A stretch of 64,000 bases of DNA, from contig VZTJ01000764.1 in the NCBI GenBank assembly GCA_013397795.1, forward strand, positions 1,502,258 to 1,566,257, in the 5' to 3' direction. The position numbers and the translations under genes were made by a program. Source of the stretch: Orthonyx spaldingii. Lineage: Eukaryota > Chordata > Aves > Passeriformes > Orthonychidae. The notes below the pieces were generated by a model that saw nothing but the letters and a program-made list of their open reading frames with translations, was not told the origin of the DNA and did no database searches. This document shows positions 13,601 through 27,833 of this stretch, in pieces; position 1 is the first letter of the stretch, and each line of letters opens with the position of its first letter.

Positions 13601-16600
13601 GTCTGGCTGTCAGAGTTTCCACCTCAGCCACACAGAATTTGTCTTGCTTACCCACTCCTGTATGAAGGTACCTTTAACACATAGCTCACTTAAAATTTCT
13701 CAGAGGGGCCTAAAATTTCTTTAGGGACAAGACTGGGACATAGGTAAATGTCCCTATGTTTGCTGCCCCTAGCAGCAACACAAATATCCAATAGGTATTT
13801 GTCAGCTTCCACCGTGCAACTGCATTCCTCACAAGAATGTTTCCACCAAAAATTTTTGGCTGGCCAAAGAAACAAACTCCTTATTTCTGACCTGATAAAC
13901 TCCCTGAAGGATTCATGGTTGCTATTTTTCTATTCCAGTTGCTTCCTTGTTCAGCACAAATGCAAGGAACAGGCATCAGGCTGCCAAAAATCCTTCATCA
14001 CCTTCAGTCCTATCTCTCAGGCCCCTCGGTACCAGTCACCCTGGGATTAACGATTAGCCCACAACAAAGCAGCTGAACTTTAATTCTCTTGCTCATGTGA
14101 GTAAAGCCCCTGAGTCCACGATTAAATCAACCTGTTTTCCAGACACTCAGGAGCTCTGATGCATGTTTTATAACCAGCTAAGCAAACTACACAAAGCTTT
14201 CATTTTCAGTTAAAGCCTCTGCAATGTGGTGTTTCTTTTCCATGGGGGAGACTGAATTGCTCACTATCACATCTTTACGTGCCAGTGTCAATATTTCCTT
14301 CTGTTTAAAAACAACTGCAGCTCTAACAAATTGCACAAATCTGCTGAACATCCCATGTGTGAGTCCAAGGCTAGAGATAATTAAACATTTCCTTTTCCGT
14401 AATAAAAAAAAAAACACGTATTAAAAAAGATAATTCTGATGTTGCGAACACACTGAGAGAGTTTTCTGTATTTTTGGTAGATCCATGCTCAGGCACATTC
14501 TTGCAAAATATGACATCACTAGATGTGTCTGTACTTTGCAAGGGTCTATACAAACTGATAAACCATAAAGACAAAGCTGAAACTTGAAATACATGGAGTT
14601 GTCTGTGACTATAAACATCTTACACAGTGAATATTTTCCTGCTTAAGATGATCCAAAAGTTCATTAATCACGAAAACCATATCTGTACTTCTTTAAATGT
14701 TACTCTTTTAACTAGAGAATTAAGCAACAACACCTCCTCTTAGATACATTTGTAAAATGAAGCAGGTAGAAACTGCTACATTCACAATACAAAATAAGAG
14801 GATTTTTCCAGATGTTAGACTATATTCTTGGTTTCTGTACTTTGCATTTCTTTGCATAAATATCTGTTTCCTTACGGATATGTTTAACTGTAAATTCTTA
14901 TGTTATACCATAAATTTCTACTACAGACAAATCTTTCTAGGAGATAAAGTGCAACAAGAGAGTTCAAAATATTAATTGGCTTTACTGGCCTGAACATAAT
15001 TCAGCACTTTGTAGTTTGGGATTTTTTGCTTACAGGGAACACACAAAGTATCTTTCTGTGTACCTGCTCCTGCATGGTCCTAAACTAATTGGCCCAATGT
15101 TTCATAAATTGCATAATTGGCTGAACATTCCTAACCTTCTGATTTTAATCAGGGACACATGGTGCATATCAATAGTCTACTTCATTACGCCTCAAGAAGA
15201 TCCAGGCTACTGTCCATTTTCAATTAAATTGTATTTAAAAAGAACAGCAACTTGACCTTTTGGAATACCACATAATAGGTTTAAAAACTTAAGCAGCTTT
15301 GGTTTCTTTCCCCTGGAATAGCTAACTAACAAACAGAAATAAGCACCCCTTATTGCAATATGTCACCAAGGATCAGCCTTTGACACAGCTTTGGATCCAT
15401 TGGCTATGTCTTGTGATGATAATAACACCTGAAAAAAAATCAATTGCAAAACGGTACAGACGTGTGTCTCTACAGCCTTGGAGCTTCCTGCTAGCATTTG
15501 TTTACTAGAAGAACATAGAAGCCACAGAACAAAAAGAGTGGGTGTGATCAAACAGCACAACATTAACAGGGCACCAATCCCAAAAGGCTCACCCTTTTAA
15601 CTGACAACAGTATGCAAGAGAAAAATGAAGAAAAGCCTTTCTAAAGGTAAAGAGCAGATCACTGCCAGAGCTGGCAACAAAACATGCATCTTCTAAGTGG
15701 TCAGTTATTTCTCCTTAATTCCAACTCTGATTGAAATATCTGTTATTTTCAGACTCTCATGACATCCCTGAAAAATCCATAAAACAGCCAAGAGGATTTT
15801 ACCATCAGCGTAATTTTCCTCTACTTTAGATTAGAGGAATTCTTTTTGTTTACCTGTGGTGACAGCAGGCATCAGCCAGTACAGCTCTGTGCATGGACCT
15901 AAAGGAGAATTGAATTAGTAGCAAGACATTAGATAGTCAAAGGCAGCACTGCTCAGGAACTTTTAGCTACTACATGAGATTTTATAAGACTGAATAGAAG
16001 ATATTAAAGGGTTTTACTGGAATATATGAGCAGTTCTGGGAAAGCTGAGAGAAAAAATCATGCCCCTCCAGCATGTGCTGGCCATATTGTTGAAAACCTC
16101 TCTGGTCTCTTAAGTTGATGGGCTGTGTTGAACAGCTGGCTCACTAAAATACACTATTCTTCGTAACAATAAATATCAGTAATTCATGTGCCCCAATGTT
16201 TAGGAATAATACTTTTCTCCAGATTGAATGTCACTGTGGCCTTGTGAAAGTGAGAAGTAACAAAGCACCACCATATTTCTAGAGCTCAGAAACAAATCCC
16301 ACACATAGTGTGCTTGTTCATCACCAAATGAGATGAAAGCACGAAACAAAACCAAACACTACAACAAAACTCTGGGAAAAATAAAACTATTCACTAAGCA
16401 CAATAGCCTAAATAATGGTACACAGCATCTCTGCAGACTGGGGTCAGAGGTGATTTTAGTTTATGTAATTGATTATTAGAGACTTTAAATGTCCTTGACC
16501 TATATCAATAGAGCTATTCCCTCATCTAAAAGCATAAACAGGCACCTACCACTCCTCAGCTAGGAATTCATCTGGCAGAGGTAAGAAAACAACCCTTATT

Positions 16601-17280
16601 TCAGGTATAAATATTTTTTTCTTTACTGAGAGGTTCTTTAGTCAAAGTCAATCCACTCTTTTTGGAAGTACACTTCCTTCACACAGTCCCCCACATGGAG
16701 CCTAAAGGCTACCAAAGAAAAAGGGAACAAAATTAAACCTCTTAGAAGAGTATATTGTGGACACTATGGAATATTTATAGAGCATCTTCCTGGGCCCTGG
16801 ATAATCAGAAGCCTAACTTCAAATATTCTAACTTAGGTATCTGGAAATACAATTCTATTTTGTTACTGACAGAGGAACATTTGGACTCTTGGATAAAGCT
16901 GGCCTTTGTGAATGCCAGTTCTTCTGTCCCACCTACCTTCGAAACACAGACCTTTAAAACCCTGGTGTGGATAGTTTTCTGAGTTTAAACCAAAAACATT
17001 TGTGGATAGTTTAGTTGGACTGCCAAAGGCATCAGGGTCCAGGAGGAACAAGACAAGTTATTATTTGTCATTCTTCTCAAGTATTCTCTCATGAGCAAAA
17101 AACCAGATGTATCCAGATCCCATAGCAGCCACCTGACACTAATTACATCCAGGATAGACAGAAGATGCAATTCATAAGTGAAGATAATTAGGGATTTCAA
17201 AGACATACCAGATAATACAGTGAGTTTTTGTCACTGGAAGTCTTAAAACAAAATATAATGTCATTTTAAAGCTGTATTTC
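1700..17280. other. Intergenic gene desert
   Basis: About 15.6 kb of AT-rich single-copy-looking DNA. All open frames are under about 155 codons and none is a family I know. Two patches stand out: an open frame at 3,114-3,569 (+) that follows good acceptor-like sequence, and a GC-rich islet at 7,085-7,265. Both are discussed as findings. No tRNA, snRNA or clear repeat was recognised. Confidence 0.5.
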
Positions 17281-17285
17281 TTATC

Positions 17286-17400
17286 CCAGTAAGACTCTAT
17301 GCTGGAATTATGGAGTTCAGTTCCCTGGTCTGGCTTGTACAGGAGGTCAGATGAGACAATCCTAATGGTCTCTTCTAGCCTCTAAATCAGTGAATAAAGA
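17286..17400 (+). repeat. Possible ancient LINE (CR1/L3-like) 3' tail
   Basis: The segment contains GGAGGTCAGATGAGACAATC followed by CTAATGGTCTCTTCTAGCCT. This resembles the conserved tail of old sauropsid CR1/L3-type elements ('GAGGTCAGACTAGATGATC...AATGGTCCCTTCTGGCC'). It is diverged and short, so the assignment rests on this one motif. Confidence 0.35.
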
Positions 17401-20400
17401 AACAGCAAATATCTCCATCAGTAGTCATAAAAATAGGTTGATCGTAATAAAAACAAAGGATCAAAAGAATGAAAAATTGGGTTTGCCTACTAACATTCAG
17501 AAGTGTGAATAAAATAAGCATTTGAAGTAATAATCATTGTAAATTATTTACAAATCAAAACAAAATTATAAACAACAATAAAGCCAAAAACATCTACCAA
17601 CACTTGGCCATCTGCTTCAACCCCGTGAAGGGGATTACTTTCTGTGTGTTTTATTGTTTTGTTTGATTTGTCCTAAAGGTCACAAAGCAAGTTTATCTTC
17701 CCTTCTGCACAGGGCTATTGAACACCTTAATAGATTTCATTATAAGGCCCATTTCTCTGACATTCAGTTGACATTTGACTGTTCATGATTTCTCCTGAAG
17801 TAACAGAAAATATGAGCAAATCTGCCTAGGAATACACTACATGTGTGGTAGAGAGCAGGAAAAAAATTTCAGGTGGAAGCAACATCAGTATCATCTTTGA
17901 CTGTTTTTGACTGTATCATCATGATTGTTTTCATGTGTTTCAAGTCTTAGAAAACACAAAGACTGAAAGAAGCACTACCCTAACTCTTTTTCAACACTTA
18001 AGGCTAAGACAGTAAAGACAATAAAGGGATTTTTAATGCAGTGGTTTGAGCAGAAAAAGTGACTATGGAGTAAAGTGAGGAAGGGATTTACCTAAGTACA
18101 TTCAAAGGTGCACAACAGACTTGGGTGACTTGCTCCACTTGTTTTATCTTCACTGCACATACAAATTAAGTGATAGGTAAAATGAAATAAAAGGAGTCTT
18201 ATAAGTGTCTAACTGCAAAACGTACATTTTCCCTAGGAAAAAAACTTAGCTGGAAAAACTTCATCACATCGTGGTTTGTACCATCATTGCCCACCCTTTG
18301 CCAAAAAGACATTGGCTGTCACTCACCTGAAGGAATTCCTCTCCTTTTCAGAGCACTTGAGGATACCAGCTCCCAAAATTACTCAGTAGTTTGGAAGATG
18401 ATAATTGCCAGTGTGGGCCACAAGCCCTGCAAAGGACTTGCCATTTTCTTTCTTGGCCTCCTTGCCAAATCCATCACCTTGAAACTGTCAGATTTGTTTC
18501 AGTTCACCTAAGATAAATTTAAAAGTAAAAGCTTTAAAATTTATTCCTGCAAAACAAAACATTATGTTCTTGATTATGGTACTTAAAACACACTTTAAAA
18601 TGTAAAGCATAAAATAAATAAATTGACATTTAAGAAAAATGTGACGTAAATATTCTTTCTTCCCTTAGACACATTCAGTGGAAGTGTAGCACCTTCTAGA
18701 GAAAAGTTAAAGACAAGAGTTTCAGCATTCACAGACTCATCAGAAGCAGTGTGCAAACTACAAACTGAAAAACATCACTGGGAAGAATTGTCTTCCAGAA
18801 GGGGACCTCTTTGAGCCTTTATTCAGAAATAGAAGCTAAAAGGGCAGCAGCTCAGTAGCATTCATTCTCTGAAACATTTTCATTTCCAGATGACCTAAAA
18901 GGTTAGCTTGGAAGCCAGCAACCCATCCTTCATAAATATGCCTCTCTAACTTTTAATATTACTTTAATTTTTCTTGAAGACTATTCCTGTCATACTAGTG
19001 ACTCTGATCACAGAGCCAGCCCTTAGAAAGCTCCCTGTTCTTCTCTGTTAGTTTGGGGAGTACAGCTGTCTCCAAACTCAAGAGATATCCAGACTGCACA
19101 AATTACTTTCATATTAATGTTTAAGTACTTGAAGTAGGATAAGTGATGAAGTACTCAAATGTACTCACATGTCTGACTCTGCCAAACACCATTCTCAAAC
19201 TAAACTCTTAGTCTTTGCAAACCAAGTATTCCCCTCCCTTTAAAACTTAAATCCACTGGTCTCAAAGGACTCCTAGCAGATTGATCTTCATAAAGAACAC
19301 AGTGGAGCTTTCATTTGCTCTCATAAGACCAAACAGTGCTATCTCCTGTTCTTCTAAGAGCCACAAAATGCACACTCAACTCAATCATCTGCTTTGGGGA
19401 ATTAAAACCCACAACACTTGCTTCTCTGGAGAATCTTCTTACTAATGAGATTTATTAGCTGACCAGCTAAGAGCAAGGGCATGAATCAACAAAGAGCAAG
19501 GACATAAATCAATAACCTAATAAGTTAGGACTCCTGCTCCCGTGCCTGGATTCTAGGAAAGAAGAACATGCCCTCAGCCTCTGGGGAAAACCCAAAAAGT
19601 TTCTGAAGGAAAAATGAAAAATAAAATTCACCTTTCCCAGCTGAATACTCCTACCAGTATTAGTGAGAGTCACACACACCCTGAGATTCTAACCATTACC
19701 AGTTAAAATTCTCCTTACTTCAGTTTGAAACAGCTGAGAGACAAGGGGCAAAGAACCCTGCACCAACACCACAGGGGCTGCCATAGTCACTGTTGTATGG
19801 CTTGTGCCACCTCCTGGTTCTGGCCTCCAGCTCAGATGGTGGAAGGGAGGACAGCACAACCCAGTATCAGTCTGAACCAGGGATGCAGAGCAGTAGTTCC
19901 TTAGATGTCATCACAGCTCTCAGTTTCTGTGCTGCAATTTGCTCTTCTGGAAAGGAGGATTGGGAGAAACTGCTCAGCCCCTGCAAACATAGCTAAAGGC
20001 ATAAATCCACTTCCTGATCAATACAACTTTGATGATTGTTAACTATGATCAATCCCATTCCCCCCTCAGGTACCTGTTGACAAACCAGATTTTCAGGGAA
20101 TAAAGCTTGCCAAATTTATTACAGAACAGTATTGCCCTCCTGTGGCCAAAGACTATTCCAAAAAAGTGAATCTTATGAGGGTTCCTGTGTATTTATTTAT
20201 TTGGTTGGTTGTTTCTCATGCACAGTCTCCTACTCACCTTTCTGAAAGGAACTGACAACTGGGGGACTCACCTCCAAACCCCACCGAATCCTAGATCCAA
20301 AGCTGGTTTGGGCACGTTAAGGCACAGCAGGTGAACAGAAAAGTAAGCAGTAGACATGATGCCAGCCCCTCTGGCTTCTTACATTTCTCCTGATGATGTT

Positions 20401-23400
20401 GTTCACATCAAAAATTATTATTATCTGCATTCATCTTCAGTGGTGATGTTTGACAGCGACAGCATTTCTTTCTGTGCACCATCAGTCATCAGTCCTCTTC
20501 TACCTCAGATTTACTGCCTTTTTAAAAATCCAAAAGTAGAATGTGCCCACTTTCAGAGTAAGAGACAATCTATTCCTCCACTGGGAGCAAGCAGGGACCT
20601 TCTAGACCTTATCCAAACCTGTGCATGTAAACCCATTTTCTCTGATTTAAAAGTCTTTTGGATCAGGTCCTGAGTGACTTAGCAAACTCCAATGTAAGGG
20701 TTTGCAGACACACAGAGCAATATCAGAGGTTGCACTGGGACTGACACACAGCTCCCCATGGCAAAACCCAAGTCCCCAGGCCACAGAACTGATGTACAAA
20801 GCAGATGACATCATCCCACCCTTGAATACATAAAGTTCTCTCTGTAATCCCTATAACTTAGCCAAACAGTACTTTTTCTTGGGTGAAATATTTGGAGATA
20901 ATAAAAACCTCTTAAATATTGATCACTCACCTGAGAAAACACTGTTGCAATAAGGGATTTACATAAATGACAGGACAAATGCAGCTTAAAGCAGTCTAAA
21001 TGCTTCACCATTATGTCAAAGTGTTGTTGAAAATCAAGTTACAGTTTCTGTGGAGATTAATTGCACTTTAAACATTCCATGGAATGTGCTGGGCCCAATC
21101 TATTTTACCTGCTAACAGTCAGTTAATATGACTCAGCTGTTCTGCCCAGCTGTCAAAGGCTGAAGAAAAAAGGATAAGCAGCTCCATCTTCCTTTTCTGA
21201 TTGCCAGCTATGCAGTACAAGAATGATTTACCTTTCCTTCTCACAATACATGTGTCTTCAATCAAGTCTGATTTCAGTTTATACATATGTTTCAGTATTT
21301 TCTACATTGGATTTTTGCGTTGCTCCATTCAAGTGAAAGAAACCAGTTGCAAATAATCCATATAGTCAGAGAAAGTTAAGGAATACAATTGGTGCTCAAA
21401 ATACACAAATATACTGTGTCGTTTCTGGAGAACATACAGCCTAAAACAAGGGACAAATAGGAATCCTGGGCCACAGCAAACTTCCTTGGACATAGTTTTT
21501 CAATGCACTGGAATGCAGCTAACAATGCCCACTCTAAAACACAATTTTTTTCTGATTAAAATAAAAAAACTCTTTTGTTTCAGGTAAGTTCTGACAGCAA
21601 ATTTTACTTACTGCTTGATTTCTAAGCAATCAATTTTAATGATCATCTCAAGAGAAGCAGTATCTGCTTATTATTAGGTTCCAGAAGAGCCTGTAGAATG
21701 TGATGAAAAATGAGGACTTCATACCCAGCTGAGTACTTAGAGACAGAGAGGGCAGGATAAGGAATAACTCCCAATCTCTTGGAAATATCTGAAAAGGATT
21801 TTTACCTCTGCTTCTCTTTCAAGAACATTTTGTAGAGACCAAGCACATAGAACTGCAGTCTGGAAGGAAGGAGAATGTTTGAAAAGGCTTTATCCACCAG
21901 ATGACAGTGAGCACAGCTCACCTGCTCATGAATTCTGTGTAATCCATGTTAAGAGTCACAGGCTTGCTAGCATTTGGTTCAATTGGGCAGAGCACCCATG
22001 TCTTCTGGATGGAGGTACAAAAAACAACAGCATTTCTCCAGCTCAAGCTCCACTGCAGTGTTACAGCAAGGATGTGCCCTGGCCACATCTTTAAGCAATG
22101 TGTGACATTGCACATTTTTAGCACAGGTGAACAAGGAGATCAGATTTCTTCTGGGAACCCTGGAGACATCGTCCATTTCCTTTTGTGCACCTTCCTCCTA
22201 ACCCTATGGCAATGAACAGCCACATTTGGGTGTTGCTACTCACTCCCAAGTGCAGCAAATTTTTGATTGTTCCTTTTAGTTTTCCATCTTTTCTGATCAG
22301 TTTTTATTTTGGATGCTATCTAGGAAAAACAAATAAAAATTATTAAGTGGCTCGTATTTAGATTTCCATTTATTTATATTTTTGGCCAGTATATTTGTCA
22401 TCTGTAGTGCTCAGTATTAGTTATACCATATTTAACACTCTCCAGAATCATTCTTTTCATTTAACCACTTTTCCCCAGAAAACAATTTCCTTGACAATTA
22501 CACTGATTTCTTTTCTTATGATAGCCCATCTTGCCAAAGCAGCAGAATTCAGCTGAAAAAGTGGGGTTAACAGGACGCCACCAGCTAGTGCAGGCTTTTC
22601 TGCCTCTCCTCTAGCTTTTTGACTCAGCCTATAGCCAAAGAAAATCATTCCATCATCCCTCCCATAGCTCACACTCACCATTTCTCTTATATTTGTAAGC
22701 TCAGTACTTCTTGCTGTGTTGTAAAATCCTACCTGCTCTCCTTTGCAGCACATCTCTACTGGATAGTGTGTACTTCAGGCAAGGAACAAGTCTCTTCTGG
22801 CTCACAAGTCCTTTTTCAGGTTGTTGTACGTTGGAAGGTTACAAATCTATGAGAATTGCTCTCATTCCTGAGAATGGTGTGACCTCATCTCCCTCTACAA
22901 TTATTGTCCTTTTGGGTTCATTACTCTTGAGCAGATGTTCAGCCACTGCTACTCAAGCTTTTTACATCTGAATGCCTCATAGCCAACAAGGGTAACAAAA
23001 TACCCTGAAATCAGTGTTTGGCTGGTGAAGTCCTTCTAACTCAACTACTGTCTCTCCCTCCTTGAGGAAATCTCTGTAATGCCCACTAGGAAGCACTAAG
23101 ATCTCAGACATAGCAAGTGATATAGATTTTTTTCTATCTCTGAAATCCTCCATTTGAACCTTCTATAGGAAGAGTAGATATTTCAGTTGGACTGGAAGAA
23201 CCCAGCTTCTTATTTGGCTCCATTTTCTACAGCTCCCATGACCCTTCTTCTGCCTAAAGAGATGAAAATTCAGGAACAGTAATGAGAACGAAATGTAATG
23301 AGAATGAAAACTACTCCTTTTACATTCTCAAGTGTTCATGCCAGGGCTTTTAATACTCTAAAATGCCAAGCCATTGCTGAAGGCTGCTCACCAAACATTC

Positions 23401-26300
23401 AATTCACCATATAACTGTAACTTAAAAAATATTGTTGCTTTTCTTCAAGAGTTCTGAAAACAAACACACCAGAAAAAAGAGAGAATTCTGTATGTCTCAA
23501 CAGATATAAAATAGATACTGAGCTACATCTGAATAATGAAAACTGTGACGTATAACTCTCCCTTGCACATCTAGGAAAAGACAGCCAGGAGTTTTGAAAG
23601 GTACAGGTGTTTGGTAAAGTTTGAAAGCTATATACACAATGGAGAAGGAATGGGAGGAAAATAATGCACCTATTATGAATATAATCTTAGAAAGTTGTGA
23701 TGTCAGCACTAAATGGAAAAAAGGAAGGGAGCTTATGAAGGTATGTAAACAAGGAATAGCATGACCCAAGTGAGATGGGAAGAGGAAGAAGAAAGTAAGC
23801 AAGGCAGAGAAGCAAGAGGCAGAAATTATTCAAGGCAGCAGGACACACACATACACTTGCTGAAGACCTGCTACTGTCACAGCTCACCGTGACAATCAGC
23901 ACTGCAGAAGCCATTGGCATGGCTGTACTACATTTTTGGGGAGAAACGGGGATCAAGCTAAACTGCAACCATACTTGGAAGGAGCCCTTAACTAAATTCC
24001 TGGCAAAAATGGCACAGTTGCTCTGACAGAAAATTGATGTAAAGAAGCACATCTGCCAGGTTTGTTTCTATACTGTGCTGTCGAATTCCAGAAAGGATGA
24101 TTCAGAAGGAACAGAGTTACAATCAATTATCTATAATAGGACGATGAGAGAAAAACACAGTACTTAAGTGTATGGTTTTCAAGGAGATGGCACTTGGCAT
24201 TCTTCAGAATACTTTTTGTTATTTCATGTTCTGTTCCACTGAACAGTTCTTGCTTTTTTAATTGAACTAGACCCAACCATGAGTTCCGCTGATGGGCTTC
24301 ATCTCACAGAGGAGCAGCATTTCACAGGCAGGTGAGATACCTGTTAGCAATTTGTTTATTTTGCATTCACTTCATTTTTTATTTTATACTAATAATCTAC
24401 AGCCCTAATTCTATTAAAAAGTTACCTATACACTTCATATTAAAAATGCAAGTAGTTTCACTACAGTAGAGTTCATGGATTATACAATATTAGTACCAGA
24501 ATTATAAATCAAAGATGGTTTCTGGGATTCTGATTTCTTGAGAAACCACTCCTCATTTCAAATCTTGAACATATTCAGTACCTAAACTCCATCTCATTGA
24601 AACAAGTCAAGACTCCACCTAAAAAATCCCTATCCCTTCCACACTTACAAAAAAAGAAAGAGCCTTTAAAAGCATGTGTTGAGACTGGGATAGAAAGGAA
24701 AGATGGATTCACCCCTGCAACCAAAGTCATCTAGAGCTGCAGTCAGGAGCACTAAAACACAGAGCCACGAATGCCAGTGAATTCTCTGTTTCTTCTTAAA
24801 ACAAGTCATGGTTCACTTTAATCAGCTGCAAAGATCATTTCTGAAAGGGCAGAACAGATAAGTTGGTTTTCATACACTTATCTTCAGCATCAGCCCTAAA
24901 CAATTTAGCCAAGGAAGTAATTTCAGGAGGATAACATCAATAGAAAGCTGTTATAACTTCTGAGAATTAACTACTCTAGAGGGATGTTTTGTAATAATAT
25001 TATACCAACACTTGCTTTTTTCTTTCACTAAAATTAAGTGCATAGAGGAAATTATACACTATATGAGAATACATATTTTAAAATAAATTCCAAACTGGTT
25101 AGTTCTCTTTGACATTCCATTAATTCACATTAAAGACATAGGTAAGGAGGGAATGTAACAAGCTTTTCCCCAGTTCATCTTTTTGGCATGTTATGCAATT
25201 TATTTTCTTCAGTCTGACATTGTTTAACTTTCTGCTTGAATGCACAGAATTAAATCCAAGGAAAATAAAGAAGCTATTTCAGAAAAAGAAAACAGTTACA
25301 TAGATTAACTTAATTTAAATGTACAAAAAAAAAAGGTCTCATCCACACTACAAGGAGCAGTTTTCCTGCGATTCAGACTTGGAACAAAGCAGACCTAAAA
25401 CTTCTGATTCTGGAAAAGGACACATTCTCTGGGTTAGCTTGGACAGGGCAGTGAGAGTGACCCATGCAGAGAATCACGGAGACAGGAGCTGTGATACAGA
25501 CTGCTCCTGTGAGCTGAAAATGGAGTTTTCCCAGAGAAGGCAAGTTTACAGCACTGTCTCAGGTACAGCTGTCAGCCTCTGGGCCATTGGGGGATGAGCG
25601 TGTAAAGTGCTTTTAAGACAACTGTGACTTTCCATCCCAATGAGCTATTGCAGATGCCTTAAGGTAATATCAGAGGAATCCAGGTCCTTTTAGCCCTGCT
25701 GAAGTAGTCAAAATTGATATCTAAAAGCTGATTCTGACCTTGGTCTGAGATTTACAGAACAGCACACAGTGAAAGAACAGACTTAATCCCTTGACAAACA
25801 GGATTGTGTCTTTGATGAGAGAGCTCAGCTCAGTTAGTCCAGATATGTATCACTTACTGTCCTGTCCTGGAAAACTTAAAGCACATCTGAATAAATTCCC
25901 TTTAATTTAAGATGAATTAGAGTATAAGGAACTGCATATCTCGTTAAGAAATCAATGTATAAGATCCAGAATGTTGCTTTCTCTTCTGTTACTAAAAGAA
26001 ATTAAAAGAAGAAATAGGTTCCCTCCCTGTTTACAAAACCATACTGACCGATGGATGCCAGGCACAGAGAATGTTTTGTATCCCCAACAAAGCAAAGACA
26101 ACCAGGCATCTCTAAAGCTATCTTGATTTGGAAGGTTCCTGTGTTATTAATTCCTCACATTAACCCAAGACTGTTTGCTAGACATGCACCTGGATCTGTA
26201 TAGGGCCAAAAAACCTTCAAACTATTAATACCTAATCCAAAATATTAAAAAACCCTGCAGATGCAAATAGAGCCAGTAGGATTACACATAGTGTTAAGGT
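17401..26300. other. Intergenic gene desert, continued
   Basis: About 9 kb with no gene or repeat that I recognise. Open frames such as those near 23.7-24.05 kb (minus) and 26.46 kb (+) lack splice support or family resemblance. In mammals the flank of LRPAP1 away from DOK7 is gene-poor up to ADRA2C. That this desert corresponds to it is inference only. Confidence 0.45.
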
Positions 26301-26339
26301 ACCTTTGTGGCTCTTCACAAGGCCAGGCTGTGGCTCGCT

Positions 26340-26470
26340 GCTGAGAGAGTTCAGTTTGTTCAGCCTGGAGAAGAAAAGGCTTTCAGGAGACTTTAGAGTA
26401 GTTTCCAGTGCGTAGAGAAGCCCTACAGGAGAGCTGGTGAGGGACTCAATCAGGGAGTGTAGTGATAGAT
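26340..26470 (+). mobile_element. CR1 LINE fragment, forward orientation
   Basis: The phrase GTTCAGCCTGGAGAAGAAAA, then GGCTTTCAGGAGACTT and CCTACAGGAGAGCTGGTGAG, is the usual CR1 ORF2/3' region read in the sense direction. Unlike the other CR1s here it lies on the + strand. It is truncated at both ends and marks the left border of the chemokine/PHD mosaic block. Confidence 0.7.
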
Positions 26471-26499
26471 AAAATTGCTACTTTCTCCCTTTTTTTCCC

Positions 26500-27000
26500 T
26501 TTTGCCAGCCTTGCCCTGTTTTTCCTTGGGGTTCTTGTTATGGAGCTGCATGTGCCAGCCTGGCTCTTGGCAGGCTTAGGCTCTGGCCAGTCAATGCCAG
26601 GAACCAGATGGAATCTGAAAGTCACAACACAGTGGCTGGTACTTCCCTTTGTGTGGTTTCCTTGCCTTCACCAGCTCAGCAAAGCTGGGTGCTCCTGACA
26701 ATGTCCTTGTTATGAAGCACTCATTTTCTTTCCATTTCCCCATTATGATGCTCTTATTTTCTTACAGTTTCCCCATGTGAGGTTCATTTATGTGATCCCA
26801 GCATTGCTGAGTCCTCCCAGAAGCCAGGTGTGCTCTCCCTTCCCACAAGACAGCCCCATCCTCATTGATGAGAGCTTCAAGTCCATGTGGAGGGCTGGGA
26901 GTGGGTGCTGCCCAAGGAGCAGGTGGGATCTTCCTGTGCACCTCTCCCCCACCAAAATGAAGCATCAGGTCTCTAAGCAGGAAGGTGAGCGCAGAGCATC
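26500..27000 (+). pseudogene. Decayed chemokine 5' module, copy A
   Basis: 26,530-26,760 matches the flank of the intact chemokine gene: GGAATCTGAAAGT, then a TGTGGCTG/AGTGGCTGG run, AGCTCAGCAAA and CTGGGTG, and CACTCATTTTCTTTCC. At about 26,826-26,905 it matches the chemokine exon 1/intron 1 junction and early intron 1 (GTGCTCTCCCTTCCCA, AGCCCCATCC, TCCATGTGGAGGGCTGGGAG). The signal-peptide exon between these blocks is mostly missing and there is no TATA box. I read it as a dead duplicate of the 5' end of the chemokine gene at 29.8 kb. Confidence 0.65.
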
Positions 27001-27424
27001 CCCCTGAGCACCTCCCAAAGCAGATTTTAGCAGGTGCCCAGCTACACAAGCAGAGGCCCCTGAAATGTGGAAAGTGCTCTGGCCTCTGCATCATCCTGCT
27101 CCTGGTATTACCCCCACTGGCACCCCAGCATAGTTCTGGGAGTGACACTGCTGCCGTCTCCTGGCACTGTCCAGGCTGTGCCAATGGGCTGACAGCCAAG
27201 ATCATTGTGCCAGCAGGGCAGGCTCAGTATCCACAAGAATGGATTTGTGAGTCCCCAGAGCTAGCACTCCATAGCCCCCAGTACCACATCTCCAACGGCC
27301 CCTGGCACACACCCTCTTCTCCCCTCTTGCAGTACCAAGCCAACAAGCTGAGCCAGACAGGGACTGATGCTGTGGGATTCTCCAACTTTTCCTCAATAAC
27401 CAGCAGGAGCTGACGCCGTTGGCA

Positions 27425-27742
27425 CAGAAGGTGAGGTTGGGGGTCTCCATGCCCCATGTCTGGCAGTGCACAGGCCAGCAACCCACCAGGGATGCTCAGG
27501 CAGCCAGCTGCAAACCACCCACCTGACCCTCATTTCCCCAAAAAGGCTCATTTCTGCAGAAATTAGGTATTTTGAGAGGGTACATGATTTCATCAGTGGT
27601 GTGGTCTCACTAGCCAGGCAGCCCACCAGCAGTGCTGGGCAAGGGGTAACTGGGCTCCCCAGGGAGTGTGGCACTGACACCTCTGCCTCTGTGCCATCCC
27701 CTCAGGGGCTGCACCTGCCAGCTGGGGGAACCTGGACACACC
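27425..27742 (+). repeat. Tandem duplication unit, copy A
   Basis: This segment aligns nearly throughout with 28,225-28,545. Shared blocks include AAAAAGGCTCATTTCTGCA, TTTTGAGAGGG, GGGCAAGGGGTAACTGGGCT and CAGGGGCTGC(A/G)CCTGCCAGC. Copy A stops at about 27,742, where the AGCAAAATTCTTGCTTGACA repeat takes over. Copy B runs on into the PHD-like exon. The last shared part lies just before that exon, so this copy probably lost the coding part of the PHD-family gene. Confidence 0.75.
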
Positions 27743-27830
27743 ACTATAGCAAAATTCTTGCTTGACAAAGGTATGATATAATCAATGCCTGAAAACCCCC
27801 AACAGTGCACACTCAGAAAGCAAACTACAA
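27743..27830. repeat. Second copy of the 1.5 kb dispersed repeat (fragment)
   Basis: The core CTTGCTTGACAAAGG and TGATATAAT matches about 1,541-1,577 of this window. It sits exactly where tandem copy A breaks off, which suggests an insertion or a recombination breakpoint. The right edge is not defined. Confidence 0.4.
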
Positions 27831-27833
27831 AAC

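Noticed and set aside
23687..24052. 121-codon minus-strand frame with hydrophobic runs
   Set aside because: No start, splice or family evidence. The hydrophobic runs come from purine-rich + strand sequence.
26985..27413. 142-codon + frame with a hydrophobic stretch resembling a signal peptide (LCIILLLVLPPLAP)
   Set aside because: The hydrophobic segment is internal, no chemokine cysteine pattern or splice support follows, and the region is a decayed duplicate.
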